In this document: piece after piece, positions 20,142 to 30,422 of the stretch | Position numbering within the stretch: position 1 is the first letter of the stretch | How the letters are laid out: every line of letters starts with the position of its first letter | Assembly (NCBI RefSeq): GCF_014831675.1 | Contig: NZ_VJXY01000006.1 | Location: forward strand, 174,084 to 238,083 | Reading direction: 5' to 3' | DNA from: Komarekiella delphini-convector SJRDD-AB1 | GTDB lineage: Bacteria > Cyanobacteriota > Cyanobacteriia > Cyanobacteriales > Nostocaceae | DNA length: 64,000 nucleotides | Position numbers and translations under genes: made by a program | Notes under the pieces: model-generated | Database searches by the model: none | Seen by the model: the letters and a program-made list of their open reading frames with translations, nothing else | Told to the model about the DNA's origin: nothing

Positions 20142-20796
20142 GGAACAATTAGGTTTGTAAGCATCTTTTGCTCTAGTCAACAATCCTTAATAGTAGATAC
20201 TATTAAGGATTATTAATATTTACTATATAAATTATTTTAGAGATGCCATGTTTGGCGATAAGCTGCTCTATGTTTAAGTGCATAGGCATCTCATCACATG
20301 ATAGAAAAGAGCAATTATACAAAAAAGGAGTTTTGGAATTGTTAAAGTTTTTATAGGTGTAGTGATCGCTTACAATAACAAATCATTAAGATCATCTCAG
20401 TTTAATTGTTCGACTATGCCTGTTATTTGATCCCAAAGTCCTATTAAATAACAAATTTTGGATAAATCTAAATCTTCATTAGTTAATCACTTCAGACCTC
20501 TTGTCATCTTCTCAGAGCGGCGACCCTTTGCACAATTAATGCTGACGACTACTATGTAGCTATGAGCCGACATACATTAACTATTTATACTAATTAAAAT
20601 ACAGCATACATGAATACACTAAATATTACAATAAACTTGCATTTACCAGGCGATCGCACTTAAATATTGCACAAATCTGCTTATTTTCGTTTCAAAACAG
20701 CCTAATCTTATCCGTACATATTTTTACTATATCTTTTTTTTACATTGCACCCTGTATAAATGCTAAAATCTTCAAGTAGACAGTTAGGATACTTAG
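20142..20796. other. Intergenic region with two hairpins, no gene
   Basis: Besides the palindrome at 20182-20211 there is an 8-bp stem GAGATGCC (20240-20247) with GGCATCTC (20285-20292) around a 37-nt loop. A G-rich element (AAAAAAGGAG) follows at about 20321-20330, without a start codon. The promoter of the phosphoglucomutase gene should lie near 20700-20790. Confidence 0.45.
20182..20211. terminator. 30-bp perfect palindrome just after the parM-like operon
   Basis: Two perfect 14-bp arms (20182-20195 and 20198-20211) separated by only GA, 40 bp after the stop codon of the ParR-like gene. A clear U-run is lacking, so it may be a binding site rather than a terminator. Confidence 0.5.
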
Positions 20797-22233
20797 ATGC
20801 CAGTTGTAGCTAACTCAATCAAGTTTGGTACAGACGGCTGGCGGGGCATTATTGGTGATGAATTCACCTTTGAACGTCTAGCCCTGGTCGCGCCAGTCGC
20901 AGCACAAGTATTATATAATACATATTACTCTACGGTCGGTAGCCGGACGATTATTGTCGGTTATGATCGCCGATTTATGGCGGAAGACTTTGCTCGTGCT
21001 GTTGCCGATACTGTTACTGCTATCGGATTTGATGTTTTGCTCAGCGAAACCTTTGCCCCAACTCCAGCATTTAGCTGGGCAGCAAAGCAACTTAATGCTT
21101 TAGGGGCGTTAGTAATTACCGCAAGTCATAATCCAGGTACATATTTGGGTTTAAAAGTCAAAGGTTCTTTTGGTGGCTCTGTACCGCCAGAAGTTACTAA
21201 AGAGATAGAAGCGCTGTTGTCAGAGGGAGTTTCACCAACAGCTACCCCAGGTAAGCAAGAGAAATTCGATCCTTGGCCTAGCTATACCGAAGCATTAGAA
21301 CGTAAAGTTGATATTGCCAAGATTCGGGAGGCGATCGCCTCTGGCAAACTAACTTTATTCGCTGATGTCATGCATGGCGCTGCTGCTGGCGGACTACCAA
21401 AATTACTGGGCGATCAAGTCAAAGAAATCAACAGCGAACGTGACCCCTTATTTGGTGGGGGTGCGCCGGAACCCTTGCCTAAATACCTTTCGCGTTTATT
21501 TGAAGTCATTAAAACTCACCGAGAAACAGATAAATCAGGTTTAGTAGTGGGGTTAGTATTTGACGGGGATTGCGATCGCATCGCCGCTGTGGACGGAGAA
21601 GCTAACTTCTTGAGTTCCCAAGTGTTAATACCGATATTAATCGACCACTTAACTCTGCGGCGCGGCTTCAAGGGTGAAATAGTTAAAACTGTCAGTGGTT
21701 CTGATTTAATGCCCCTTGTCGCATCACTACATAATTTGTCAGTATTTGAGACAGCAGTCGGTTATAAATACATTGCTGACAGAATGTTAGCAGCAGAGGT
21801 ATTACTAGGCGGCGAAGAATCGGGAGGGATTGGTTACGGTAGCCATATTCCTGAACGCGATGCACTGCTATCAGCATTGTACGTACTAGAAGCGATCGTC
21901 GAATCGGGGTTAGATTTAGGTGAGTATTATCGTCACTTGCAGAAACAAACAGGGTTTAGCTCAGCGTATGATCGCATTGATTTGCCTTTAGCAAGTATGG
22001 AAGTGCGATCGCGTCTTTTGCAACAACTGCAAACCCAACCCTTAACAGAAATTGCAGGTAAAGCAGTGATTGATTGTCAAACAATTGACGGCTACAAGTA
22101 CCGTCTAGCTGACAAAAGCTGGTTAATGATTAGATTTAGCGGTACTGAACCAGTTTTACGCCTTTACTGTGAAGCCCCTACACTCGAACAAGTGCATCAA
22201 ACTCTTGCTTGGGCAAAACACTGGGCAGAGTAA
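20797..22233 (+). CDS. Phosphoglucomutase/phosphomannomutase family protein
   Basis: 478 residues. Alpha-D-phosphohexomutase with all four signatures: FGTDGWRGIIG at the start, the phosphoserine loop TASHNPGTYLGLKV, the Mg loop FDGDCDRIAAVD, and the phosphate-binding RFSGTEPVLRLY near the end. The sugar-binding loop GGEESGGIGYG is also intact. It interconverts glucose (or mannose) 1- and 6-phosphate, serving glycogen and glycan synthesis. It starts at ATG 20797 and is followed 87 bp later by rdgB. Confidence 0.94.
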   Translation: MPVVANSIKFGTDGWRGIIGDEFTFERLALVAPVAAQVLYNTYYSTVGSRTIIVGYDRRFMAEDFARAVADTVTAIGFDVLLSETFAPTPAFSWAAKQLNALGALVITASHNPGTYLGLKVKGSFGGSVPPEVTKEIEALLSEGVSPTATPGKQEKFDPWPSYTEALERKVDIAKIREAIASGKLTLFADVMHGAAAGGLPKLLGDQVKEINSERDPLFGGGAPEPLPKYLSRLFEVIKTHRETDKSGLVVGLVFDGDCDRIAAVDGEANFLSSQVLIPILIDHLTLRRGFKGEIVKTVSGSDLMPLVASLHNLSVFETAVGYKYIADRMLAAEVLLGGEESGGIGYGSHIPERDALLSALYVLEAIVESGLDLGEYYRHLQKQTGFSSAYDRIDLPLASMEVRSRLLQQLQTQPLTEIAGKAVIDCQTIDGYKYRLADKSWLMIRFSGTEPVLRLYCEAPTLEQVHQTLAWAKHWAE

Positions 22234-22237
22234 AAGT

Positions 22238-22320
22238 AAAATTAGTCAAGAGTCAAGAGTCCAAAGTCCAGAGTTTTCTTGCTCCTTGACTCTTGACCAT
22301 TGACCCATGAATCTTGACCA
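22238..22320. repeat. STRR-like spacer (AGTCAAG / TTGACTC / TTGACCA variants)
   Basis: Heptamer-like units AGTCAAG, AGTCCAA and AGTCCAG are followed by inverse-sense TTGACTC and TTGACCA units, reaching the start codon of rdgB. The two halves could fold on each other. Confidence 0.6.
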
Positions 22321-22911
22321 ATGACCAAACTACTCGTAGTAGCAACAGGAAATCCAGGTAAATTGCGGGAAATGCAAGCTTACCTGGAAAATTCTGGTTG
22401 GGAATTAACTCTCAAACCTGAAGAATTAGAAATTGAAGAGACAGGCGACACCTTTACAGCCAATGCTTGTCTTAAAGCTTCCCAAGTTGCACAAGCAACA
22501 GGACAGTGGGCGATCGCCGATGATTCTGGTTTGCAAGTAGATGCTCTCGATGGCGCACCAGGGGTATATTCTGCACGTTATGGCGAAACTGACTCAGAAC
22601 GCATTGCTAGGGTATTGCGGGAGCTAGGCGACGCAGAAAATCGGCAAGCCCAATTTGTTTGTGTAGTGGCGATCGCTAGTCCTGATGGTGCGATCGTATT
22701 ACAAGCTGAAGGTGTTTGTGCTGGCGAAATTCTTCATGCACCCCGTGGTAATGGTGGTTTCGGCTACGATCCAATTTTTTATGTTCCAGAGAAGCAATTG
22801 ACCTTTGCTGAGATGACACGAGAGTTGAAGAGGTCAATTAGTCATCGGGGTAAGGCTTTCACAGCTTTACTTCCTCAACTGGATACAGTACTTAGTTCTG
22901 AGTCAGGGTGA
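22321..22911 (+). CDS. rdgB: RdgB/HAM1 non-canonical purine NTP pyrophosphatase
   Basis: 196 residues. Hydrolyses ITP, dITP and XTP to monophosphates to keep deaminated purines out of nucleic acids. The signature segments are VVATGNPGKLREM, WAIADDSGLQVDALDG, GNGGFGYDPIFYVP and SHRGKAFTAL. The length is typical. The spacer from the preceding gene is filled with short AGTCAAG-type repeats. Confidence 0.95.
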   Translation: MTKLLVVATGNPGKLREMQAYLENSGWELTLKPEELEIEETGDTFTANACLKASQVAQATGQWAIADDSGLQVDALDGAPGVYSARYGETDSERIARVLRELGDAENRQAQFVCVVAIASPDGAIVLQAEGVCAGEILHAPRGNGGFGYDPIFYVPEKQLTFAEMTRELKRSISHRGKAFTALLPQLDTVLSSESG

Positions 22912-23206
22912 ATATAAGCCACCATCTGGCTTTACTAAATTTCAGGAATAAAAAACTATCGGAGAATTAATATTTTCGGCATTGCTTAATAGTGAACTCA
23001 CGAATAATAAATTACATTCAACTAAATCAACTGCATAGTGACTAAGTAAGAAACTCTTATTGCAAGTTTTTACTTGTTTCGCGATTATTCCCAAATCAAT
23101 AGGAGACGTTGCTGATTTAAGAAATGAAAAACTATCTGAGAGTTAGCACTTTCGGTTCATCTCACTATTCAGCAACGCCACCATCTAGCCACTCAGTACT
23201 CAGTAC

Positions 23207-23894
<688 letters not shown>

Positions 23895-24524
23895 CTAACG
23901 ATTTTGATGTTCAAACAGGGGACGCACCACCAAATACCCAGCACCAAAAGCGGTAAGCATAATTAATACAATGGTGATTACTAACCACCAGCCACTTAGT
24001 TCTTTTACTTCTGGCTCAGCAATGGGATAGTAGCGTACTTGTTGCTCCTCTATAAAGACTGGTTCTGGCATCGGGAAACCCATTTCCACACCAGGTACAG
24101 AGAAGTTCTTGCGACGGCTTTTTCCGGGAGGTACTTTCGGCGTTACGGGTGGACGTGGACGCGAAACCTGCTGACGTTGACGTGCTTCAGTTGGTGACTT
24201 GGCTGCACTTTTCACGTCGCCAGAAGTATGATTAGCTTGGTGATAACTGGGCGTAGTATGGGAATCTACATAGTTTTGCAAGTGTAAAAAAGATTGAACG
24301 ACTTTGGTAATTTCTTGGCGCAGTAGTTGATTTTCTTGTGCTAGTTGCTGATTTTGGGCAGTGAGTGCATTTAACCTTGCCTGTGTTGCTTGCAACTCAG
24401 TTGACAATTCTCGGTATACAGATAGTGGTACAGAGGGACGGTAGGCTTGAGTGGTCGGTATTGATGAATTCCGGTGAACGGAACCTGTGGTTGCTCGCAT
24501 CGGGGGCTTGGTATTAAAAATCAA
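23895..24524 (-). CDS. Coiled-coil protein with C-terminal transmembrane anchor, unknown function
   Basis: 209 residues. A coiled coil of about 45 residues (about 34-80, LSTELQATQARLNALTAQ and following Gln/Leu-rich heptads) is followed by a basic Pro-rich linker (RPRPPVTPKVPPGKSRRK). One hydrophobic helix at about 182-203 (WWLVITIVLIMLTAFGAGYL) lies near the C-terminus. This is a tail-anchored layout with a cytoplasmic coiled coil. No family was recognised. Confidence 0.65.
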   Translation of the reverse strand: MIFNTKPPMRATTGSVHRNSSIPTTQAYRPSVPLSVYRELSTELQATQARLNALTAQNQQLAQENQLLRQEITKVVQSFLHLQNYVDSHTTPSYHQANHTSGDVKSAAKSPTEARQRQQVSRPRPPVTPKVPPGKSRRKNFSVPGVEMGFPMPEPVFIEEQQVRYYPIAEPEVKELSGWWLVITIVLIMLTAFGAGYLVVRPLFEHQNR

Positions 24525-24684
24525 GGTTATTAGATCGTACAGAGATGCTAACAGACTATTAAGTTAGCCCTGAAACTATGCCCAAGAATAATAGAAAAAT
24601 TCCCAGAGAGCAAAGTTTTTTTGGGATATGGTCTGTAGTCAGTGAACAGTAAACAGTTTGATAACTGATAACTGAATCAATAAG

Positions 24685-25506
24685 TTAATTTCGTAACAAT
24701 GGGAAGAAGTGTCCTACGGGGCCTTGCCCTTTGCCAATGTCTAGGGCGTAAGTGAGTGCAGTTGTAACATACTCTTTTGCCTGTTGTACTGCTTGCCACA
24801 AGTTTTTTCCCATCGCCAGATTAGCAGCGATCGCAGCAGATAGGGTACAACCAGTACCATGAGTATTTTTTGTCTCTACTAATTTTGTTGTCAAAGTTTC
24901 GAGCTTTTGCCCATCAAACCAGATATCAACACCACGTAAATTTCCCTGCATCCCTCCACCTTTAACTAAAACAGCTTTCACACCTAAATTTTGGTGAATG
25001 ATTTGGGCAGCAGATTGCATATCGTCTAGAGAATGAATCTGTAAACCGCTAAGAATTTGGGCTTCATAACGATTTGGCGTAACAATAGCTGCCTTGGGAA
25101 TCAAAGCATTACGAAGCGTTTGCACAGCGTCATCATCAATCAATTGTGCCCCTGCGCGTGATACCATCACAGGATCAACCACTAAATTATCGATTTGTAA
25201 AGCTTCTACCTGCTCGGCAACAGCAGAGATAATTTCCTGGTTAAGTAACATTCCCGTTTTTGCAGCTTGCACGCCAATATCCTCAACCACTGCTCGAATT
25301 TGCGCTACAACAGCCTCGATTGGCATCGCATCAACCCGCGCTACCCCTAAAGTGTTTTGTGCCGTAACGCAAGTTATAGCGCTAGTACCGTGGACACAGT
25401 GAAAGGCAAAGGTGCGTAAATCAGCTTGAATTCCCGCACCGCCACCACTATCTGAGCCAGCAATAGTTAAAGCAACAGGCACTCTGGATATTGTTTGAGC
25501 GTTCAT
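24685..25506 (-). CDS. thiD: Hydroxymethylpyrimidine/phosphomethylpyrimidine kinase ThiD
   Basis: 273 residues. Bifunctional kinase that phosphorylates HMP and HMP-P in thiamine synthesis, directly after ThiC. Ribokinase-fold motifs are ALTIAGSDSGGGAGIQADL at the N-terminus, VKGGGMQGN, and the catalytic KNTHGTGCTLSAAIAANLA. It lies 9 bp downstream of the lipoprotein gene on the same strand, so the two may be cotranscribed. No TPP riboswitch is seen upstream of this pair. Confidence 0.96.
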   Translation of the reverse strand: MNAQTISRVPVALTIAGSDSGGGAGIQADLRTFAFHCVHGTSAITCVTAQNTLGVARVDAMPIEAVVAQIRAVVEDIGVQAAKTGMLLNQEIISAVAEQVEALQIDNLVVDPVMVSRAGAQLIDDDAVQTLRNALIPKAAIVTPNRYEAQILSGLQIHSLDDMQSAAQIIHQNLGVKAVLVKGGGMQGNLRGVDIWFDGQKLETLTTKLVETKNTHGTGCTLSAAIAANLAMGKNLWQAVQQAKEYVTTALTYALDIGKGQGPVGHFFPLLRN

Positions 25507-25515
25507 AAGTGAAAA

Positions 25516-27156
25516 TTACTTGCCAGACGGTAGTTGCTTGATGATAGCTTCCAAAGGATTTGGTTGTGGGTTTTGCGGTTTTTCTTGCGGTACAACCGTT
25601 AAGTAGGGTTGAAGCTTGGCTTCATCAACCCAACCAGAGTAATATTTTACGCTGGTTGATTTTGGAGAAAGTTGAAGTAACTCTAAATCGCCACGCATGG
25701 CATTCCAATTGATGGGAGGTTCCGCTGATTGACTAGAACCAATGCCTTGAGGGCCATTGCCAACTAAATTTAGAGAAACCTCATCCAATCCTCGCACAAA
25801 GCGATTACCATTCCAATGCCATTCAAAACCAGGCCAATTAACAGCAGGTTTTCCTGGCGGCAAAGAACGCTTAAACTCGTAAAAACTTGCACCTTCATCC
25901 AGTTTCACTGTGAAGCCTTGAGGATATCTCACTTCATAGCGTCCCTTTTGAGTCTGGAAGTCAATAGGACTCCACCACAACACTTCTACAGTTTTCTCAC
26001 CGTTGTTAGATAAAGATACAGCAGGAGTTTTATTAGTCAATTGGCTATAAAGCGGTAAACCCTCTGATGGGAATTTAGTCATTGCTGTAAATCGCCAACA
26101 ATACCAACTCTCAGGATTATCAGCAGCTTGCCAATTAACTTGACAAACACCGTTAGCGGTACTAACCCAAAGCTTATCGTTTTCCAACCTGAGTTTGTCA
26201 GGAATTGCACCAATCAACGGACTATTGTGAACAGTGTAGGAAGTCAAATAACCAGAATTTAGGTTTTTTAAATTGGGACGATAAGCAACTAAACCTTTAG
26301 CAGGAATGTAAAAATTACCTTCTCCACTAATATTAGTACCCATCCAAAAAGTAGGATTATTTGCATCTCCAGTTATGGCTAAATCAGTAATTTGTGTAAA
26401 CCAAAGTTCTTCTGGTTGAATGAGCGTAAATTTATCATTTTGTGGGTCATAACTAATAATAGTCGCAATGCCGTTGTTACCTTCACCTTGCTCAAAAGCA
26501 ACTGACCACCAAATACGATTCTGATAAATTACGGATGCTGTAATTTGGGGAAACCCCAGTTGATTTCCTGTTGCCGAATATCCCGCTTTTACTGCTACGT
26601 CTTGCAAATCATTGAGAGTATATAGCGTTTTTTTCTGTGGCTTTTTACTCTTAGGAGTAACTAGCTCAAAAACAACTTTGTCATCGGCTGGCTTTGGTTC
26701 AACTGATCTTGATATATTGTTGTTTTCCCCCAAAGAGAATTGTGGCTCTCTGACGACTCGATACTGATAAGTTTTACCTTGAAAATCAAGATTTTTGAAC
26801 TTAGGATTTACTAAATCTTGTGCAAATGCCACATAGTTACTTTGCGGCTGCAACTCTTTGGGTAAAGTTCCAGGTTGTACTGTCCAAGTGTTGTTACTCC
26901 GGCAAAAAACAAAGTCTTGCTTTAAAGCCTGAAACTTTACTTGATCAGCATCGGCTACAATATTGCGGATATGATAATTAAAGTTGTCATAAAAGCTTTC
27001 ATTTTTATTGGGGACAGCTAAAGAAACGACTGTAGCTTTTGGGCAGTTTTCCGCTTGAGAGTTGACATCATTAGTAGTTTGAGAAAAACTTTTAACGCTT
27101 GAGACACAGGCGCTAAGCATCAAAACAATCCCAAATATTGGAATAATTCGTTTCAT
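25516..27156 (-). CDS. Large putative lipoprotein of unknown function
   Basis: 546 residues. The lipobox LMLSAC places the lipidated Cys at residue 17. The mature protein has many aromatic/beta-strand segments (QNRIWWSVAFEQGEGNNGIATIISYDP, FWMGTNISGEGNFY, KLWVSTANGVCQVNW) suggesting a beta-propeller-like fold. The C-terminal part (KYYSGWVDEAKLQPYLTVVP) is followed by a Pro/Gln/Asn-rich end. No family was recognised. It lies immediately upstream of thiD, with a 9-bp gap. Confidence 0.7.
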   Translation of the reverse strand: MKRIIPIFGIVLMLSACVSSVKSFSQTTNDVNSQAENCPKATVVSLAVPNKNESFYDNFNYHIRNIVADADQVKFQALKQDFVFCRSNNTWTVQPGTLPKELQPQSNYVAFAQDLVNPKFKNLDFQGKTYQYRVVREPQFSLGENNNISRSVEPKPADDKVVFELVTPKSKKPQKKTLYTLNDLQDVAVKAGYSATGNQLGFPQITASVIYQNRIWWSVAFEQGEGNNGIATIISYDPQNDKFTLIQPEELWFTQITDLAITGDANNPTFWMGTNISGEGNFYIPAKGLVAYRPNLKNLNSGYLTSYTVHNSPLIGAIPDKLRLENDKLWVSTANGVCQVNWQAADNPESWYCWRFTAMTKFPSEGLPLYSQLTNKTPAVSLSNNGEKTVEVLWWSPIDFQTQKGRYEVRYPQGFTVKLDEGASFYEFKRSLPPGKPAVNWPGFEWHWNGNRFVRGLDEVSLNLVGNGPQGIGSSQSAEPPINWNAMRGDLELLQLSPKSTSVKYYSGWVDEAKLQPYLTVVPQEKPQNPQPNPLEAIIKQLPSGK

Positions 27157-27587
27157 AATAAATATTACCCTTTAAAAAGAGCTAGTCTTTTTGAAACTCA
27201 CAAAAATAACTACAAAATCTATTGATAAAATTTCTAATTTTTAATGTTTTTTGGAATAGTTAATATATTCAAAATCTCTAAATACAGCAGTTGGCATTTT
27301 CACGAATCACACGTAGAGAGACGTTACATGTAACGTTTCTACAAGGTTTCGGGTTTTATTTATGTACTTCATCTACCTGAAATCTGCTGTATTAAAAATA
27401 AAATAGTTTTGATAGCACCAAATCTATGTTTTGTAGACAGCACTTTGGTGATACAGAGATTCAAGCCGAAAATGGTAAAATTTTCTGATTTTAGGCTATC
27501 ACTTACTGCTAGTTCAAGCCTTAAAATAAATTTTGGGCTTTGTAGAGACGCAAAATTTCGCGTCTCTACATAACTAATGACTATTAA
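27157..27587. other. Intergenic region with two GTAGAGACG palindromes
   Basis: 27313-27342 (GTAGAGAGACGTTACATG with inverse) and 27541-27570 (TGTAGAGACGC and its exact inverse) are members of the dispersed palindrome family also found near 35933, 42605, 45156 and 49184. No gene is visible. Confidence 0.7.
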
Positions 27588-28019
27588 CTACTGATTTTGT
27601 TCCGATCGCAATTGCAATGCTCTTTGTAAATACTTGCCCCATTCCGCTGCTAAAGGGATTTCTGTAAACGGAATACGCACTGAGTTAGCAGGTTCGGTAA
27701 ACACAAATTCTAACTCAATAACCCGACCTTTTTCAGGTATATTTTCTAAATCTACTGGCTTGCCATCTACCAATAGACGGGTTTTTTGAACGTCAAGCAA
27801 AGAGAATGTTTCTAGCTTAATCGGGCCTTTTGGAGTGGGTTTTCCCCAAGTAATATTGTTACCTTTTTGACCCAATACTGAATAAATATCATACTTAGCC
27901 CGTTCAAATTGCTCTGCCCAAGTGCGGTAGGCTTCAACTTTTTGATACTCTTTCGAGCCTTGCCAAGCCAACCAGAAAAACATTGCTAACAGCGGCAACC
28001 ACAAAAGACCTCGTTCCAT
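27588..28019 (-). CDS. Small membrane-anchored protein, unknown function
   Basis: 143 residues. One hydrophobic helix at about 4-18 (LLWLPLLAMFFWLAWQG), then a soluble domain of mixed strands (ITWGKPTPKGPIKLETFSL, KTRLLVDGKPVD, VIELEFVFTEPANSVRIPF). It sits divergent from the subtilase gene. No family was recognised; the pattern of charged and hydrophobic residues supports a real protein. Confidence 0.65.
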   Translation of the reverse strand: MERGLLWLPLLAMFFWLAWQGSKEYQKVEAYRTWAEQFERAKYDIYSVLGQKGNNITWGKPTPKGPIKLETFSLLDVQKTRLLVDGKPVDLENIPEKGRVIELEFVFTEPANSVRIPFTEIPLAAEWGKYLQRALQLRSEQNQ

Positions 28020-28139
28020 TGTTTAAAAAAGTCCTGAGTCCTGAGTGAATATTGTAACTAAAGCGCAAAATACATCAAAAAGAAACGGAGATTAAGTTAT
28101 GGTAGTGAACAAACTGGCAAAAAGCGGTGATGAGTTAAT

Positions 28140-29984
28140 ATGAGAAGACTTATATTATTGTGCTTGTTTGTCATTGGGTTGGGAGCTGCCATATTTGGTT
28201 TCCTGAATTTTCAGGGACTAACAGCTAAAGGCGAATTTGAGACGATTTTGCTCGATTTTCGGGAAGATATTCCCCAAGAAGTAGTGCAGCAAAATCTCCA
28301 AGCGATCGCTAAACAATATAACGTTACACCCCAATTAGACAACAAATTTTCGGCGAAGGATAATGTATATATTATCGAGGGCGATCGCCAGCGACTCAAA
28401 AAACTAAAAAAATCTCCATTCGCCCAAATTACAGAATTAATCGAGCCAAATTATATCTACAAGATTCCCAATCCCGGTAAAACCGCTTGGTTGGGAGAAT
28501 TTTTACGCCCGCAAGCAGACGAAGCAAATCCCTCGTTAGTTGGGCCTAATGACCAGTATTACAGCAAGCAGTGGAACCTGCACAAAATTGGCGTTGAAGG
28601 CGCATGGAGTCAAACTAAAGGCAGCGGCATCACCGTTGCTGTGATTGACACCGGAATTACGCGTGTGCGGGACTTGTATGAGACAAAATTCGTCAAAGGC
28701 TATGACTTTGTTAACGACAAAGAAGAAGCTAAAGACGACAACGGACACGGAACTCATGTTGCTGGAACTATAGCCCAAGCCACTAATAACAAATATGGCG
28801 TAGCTGGAATAGCCTACGAAGCCAATCTGATGCCTTTGAAGGTACTCAGTTCCTATGGCGGTGGTACAGTTGCCGATATCGCCGAAGCGATTAAGTTTGC
28901 TGCGGATAAAGGCGCAGATGTGATTAATATGAGCTTGGGTGGTGGTGGTGAGAGTCAGTTAATGAAGCAAGCGATCGAGTATGCTCATAGAAAAGGTGTA
29001 GCGATCGTTGCCGCAGCTGGGAATGAAAACACTAATGGGGCAAGCTATCCAGCCCGTTATCCCCACGTCATTGGCGTTTCAGCATTTGGCCCAGACGGAG
29101 AAAGAGCACCCTATTCTAATTTTGGTGCAGGGGTGGATATCTCTGCTCCGGGTGGCAGTGAAGCTGGTAAGATTCTGCAAGAAACTATCAACGAAGAAGG
29201 TGAAGGAGTGTTTCTTGGCTTTCAGGGTACAAGCATGGCTTCCCCTCACGTTGCTGGTGTTACAGCATTAATCAAAGCCGCTGGAATCAAAGAACCAGAT
29301 GAAATTTTAAAAGTCCTCAAACAGTCAGCGCGAGTTATCCAAGATGATGGTTTGAACTATTATGGCGCTGGACAACTCAATGCAGAAGCAGCAGTCAAAT
29401 TAGCCTTTGGAGGGCAAATCAGTTTCCCAGATTTCTTTAGGTGGTTACGAGATAACGGCTATCTTAACCCCGGCTTTTGGATTGATGGTGGTGCAGTAGC
29501 ACTAATACCCAAGGTTTTAATGGTAGTTGGTTCCTACCTACTGGCTTGGTTTTTACGGGTTTACTTCCCCTTCTCTTGGAGTTGGCCGTTATCCAGTGGC
29601 TTAATTGCTGGCAGTTCTGGATTATTTTTTCTCAAGGGAATCTATATCTTCGACCTTCCCCAGTGGCCTTTCCGAGTTTTGGGTAGTTCAATTCCCGAAT
29701 TAGGCAATACGCTTCAGGGAACTGATGCTTTTAATCCTCTATTTGCCAGCGTGCTAATTCCCATTGTGTTAATGGCATTGCTGCTAGGAAATTCCAGTTG
29801 GAAGTGGTTTGCAATTGGTTCAACCCTAGGTATAGCTGCATGTTTGACAGTAAGCGCAGTTTACGACCCGGCAGTTTGGGGATTAGGAAGTGGTAACATA
29901 GCACGCGTCTTTCTCATAGTCAATGCCTTACTTTGTTACGGACTTGCTCGTTTAGCATTGAAAAATAACGGGCAATCAGCATAA
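28140..29984 (+). CDS. S8 family serine peptidase (subtilase) with C-terminal membrane segments
   Basis: 614 residues. An N-terminal hydrophobic helix (about 3-22) and a prodomain-like region precede the peptidase_S8 domain (about 140-420). The catalytic triad is visible: Asp170 in VAVIDTGIT, His203 in DNGHGTHVAGT, Ser365 in GTSMASPHVAG, plus oxyanion Asn295 in AAGNEN. The C-terminal third (about 450-605) contains several hydrophobic helices, unusual for secreted subtilases. It suggests an enzyme tethered to a membrane with the catalytic domain on the outer or lumenal side. Confidence 0.92.
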   Translation: MRRLILLCLFVIGLGAAIFGFLNFQGLTAKGEFETILLDFREDIPQEVVQQNLQAIAKQYNVTPQLDNKFSAKDNVYIIEGDRQRLKKLKKSPFAQITELIEPNYIYKIPNPGKTAWLGEFLRPQADEANPSLVGPNDQYYSKQWNLHKIGVEGAWSQTKGSGITVAVIDTGITRVRDLYETKFVKGYDFVNDKEEAKDDNGHGTHVAGTIAQATNNKYGVAGIAYEANLMPLKVLSSYGGGTVADIAEAIKFAADKGADVINMSLGGGGESQLMKQAIEYAHRKGVAIVAAAGNENTNGASYPARYPHVIGVSAFGPDGERAPYSNFGAGVDISAPGGSEAGKILQETINEEGEGVFLGFQGTSMASPHVAGVTALIKAAGIKEPDEILKVLKQSARVIQDDGLNYYGAGQLNAEAAVKLAFGGQISFPDFFRWLRDNGYLNPGFWIDGGAVALIPKVLMVVGSYLLAWFLRVYFPFSWSWPLSSGLIAGSSGLFFLKGIYIFDLPQWPFRVLGSSIPELGNTLQGTDAFNPLFASVLIPIVLMALLLGNSSWKWFAIGSTLGIAACLTVSAVYDPAVWGLGSGNIARVFLIVNALLCYGLARLALKNNGQSA

Positions 29985-30079
29985 AAGAAGAAGGGGAGCA
30001 GCACTTCCCTGCGGGATGCTACGCGAACGGCTACGCTCAGTGACCGAGGAGCAGGGAAGAGAAATTCTAACTCCTCACT

Positions 30080-30171
30080 CAGCACTGGCTAAACTATAGC
30101 TATCCGCGCTTCAGCACTCCTCACTTAGCACTCAGTACTCAGCACGGGCTAAACCATAGCTATCCGCTAAC
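30080..30171. repeat. Two direct copies of a CAGCACGGGCTAAAC... repeat
   Basis: 30080-30108 and 30140-30168 share CAGCAC(T/G)GGCTAAAC followed by (C/T)ATAGCTATCCGC. A third copy lies at 52194-52228. The surrounding CTCAGCACT heptamers are STRR-like. Confidence 0.75.
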
Positions 30172-30188
30172 AGCACTCAGCACTTTTT

Positions 30189-30422
30189 ATGAGCATTACA
30201 GTTACAGGAACAATTGAACGCCGTGACATTGGCACAGGCACATGGGCATTACTCACCGACGAGGGCGTTACCTACGAAATCCTCAAGGGTGCTGACAAGA
30301 ACTTACTTAAAGCTGGACAAAAAGCAAAAGTTAAAGGACAGGTACGTGAAGATGTCATGACAATCGCCATGATTGGCCCCGTCCTAGAAGTCAAATCCTT
30401 TGAGGTGATTAGTTCTGACTAA
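30189..30422 (+). CDS. Small OB-fold-like protein, unknown function
   Basis: 77 residues. The strand pattern TVTGTIERRDIGTGTWALLTD, VTYEILKG, KAKVKGQVRED and MIGPVLEVKSFEVI is that of a small five-stranded beta barrel similar to OB-type or DUF5818 domains. It has no signal peptide. Its last 14 bases overlap the 3' end of the convergent thioredoxin-like gene. Confidence 0.65.
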   Translation: MSITVTGTIERRDIGTGTWALLTDEGVTYEILKGADKNLLKAGQKAKVKGQVREDVMTIAMIGPVLEVKSFEVISSD

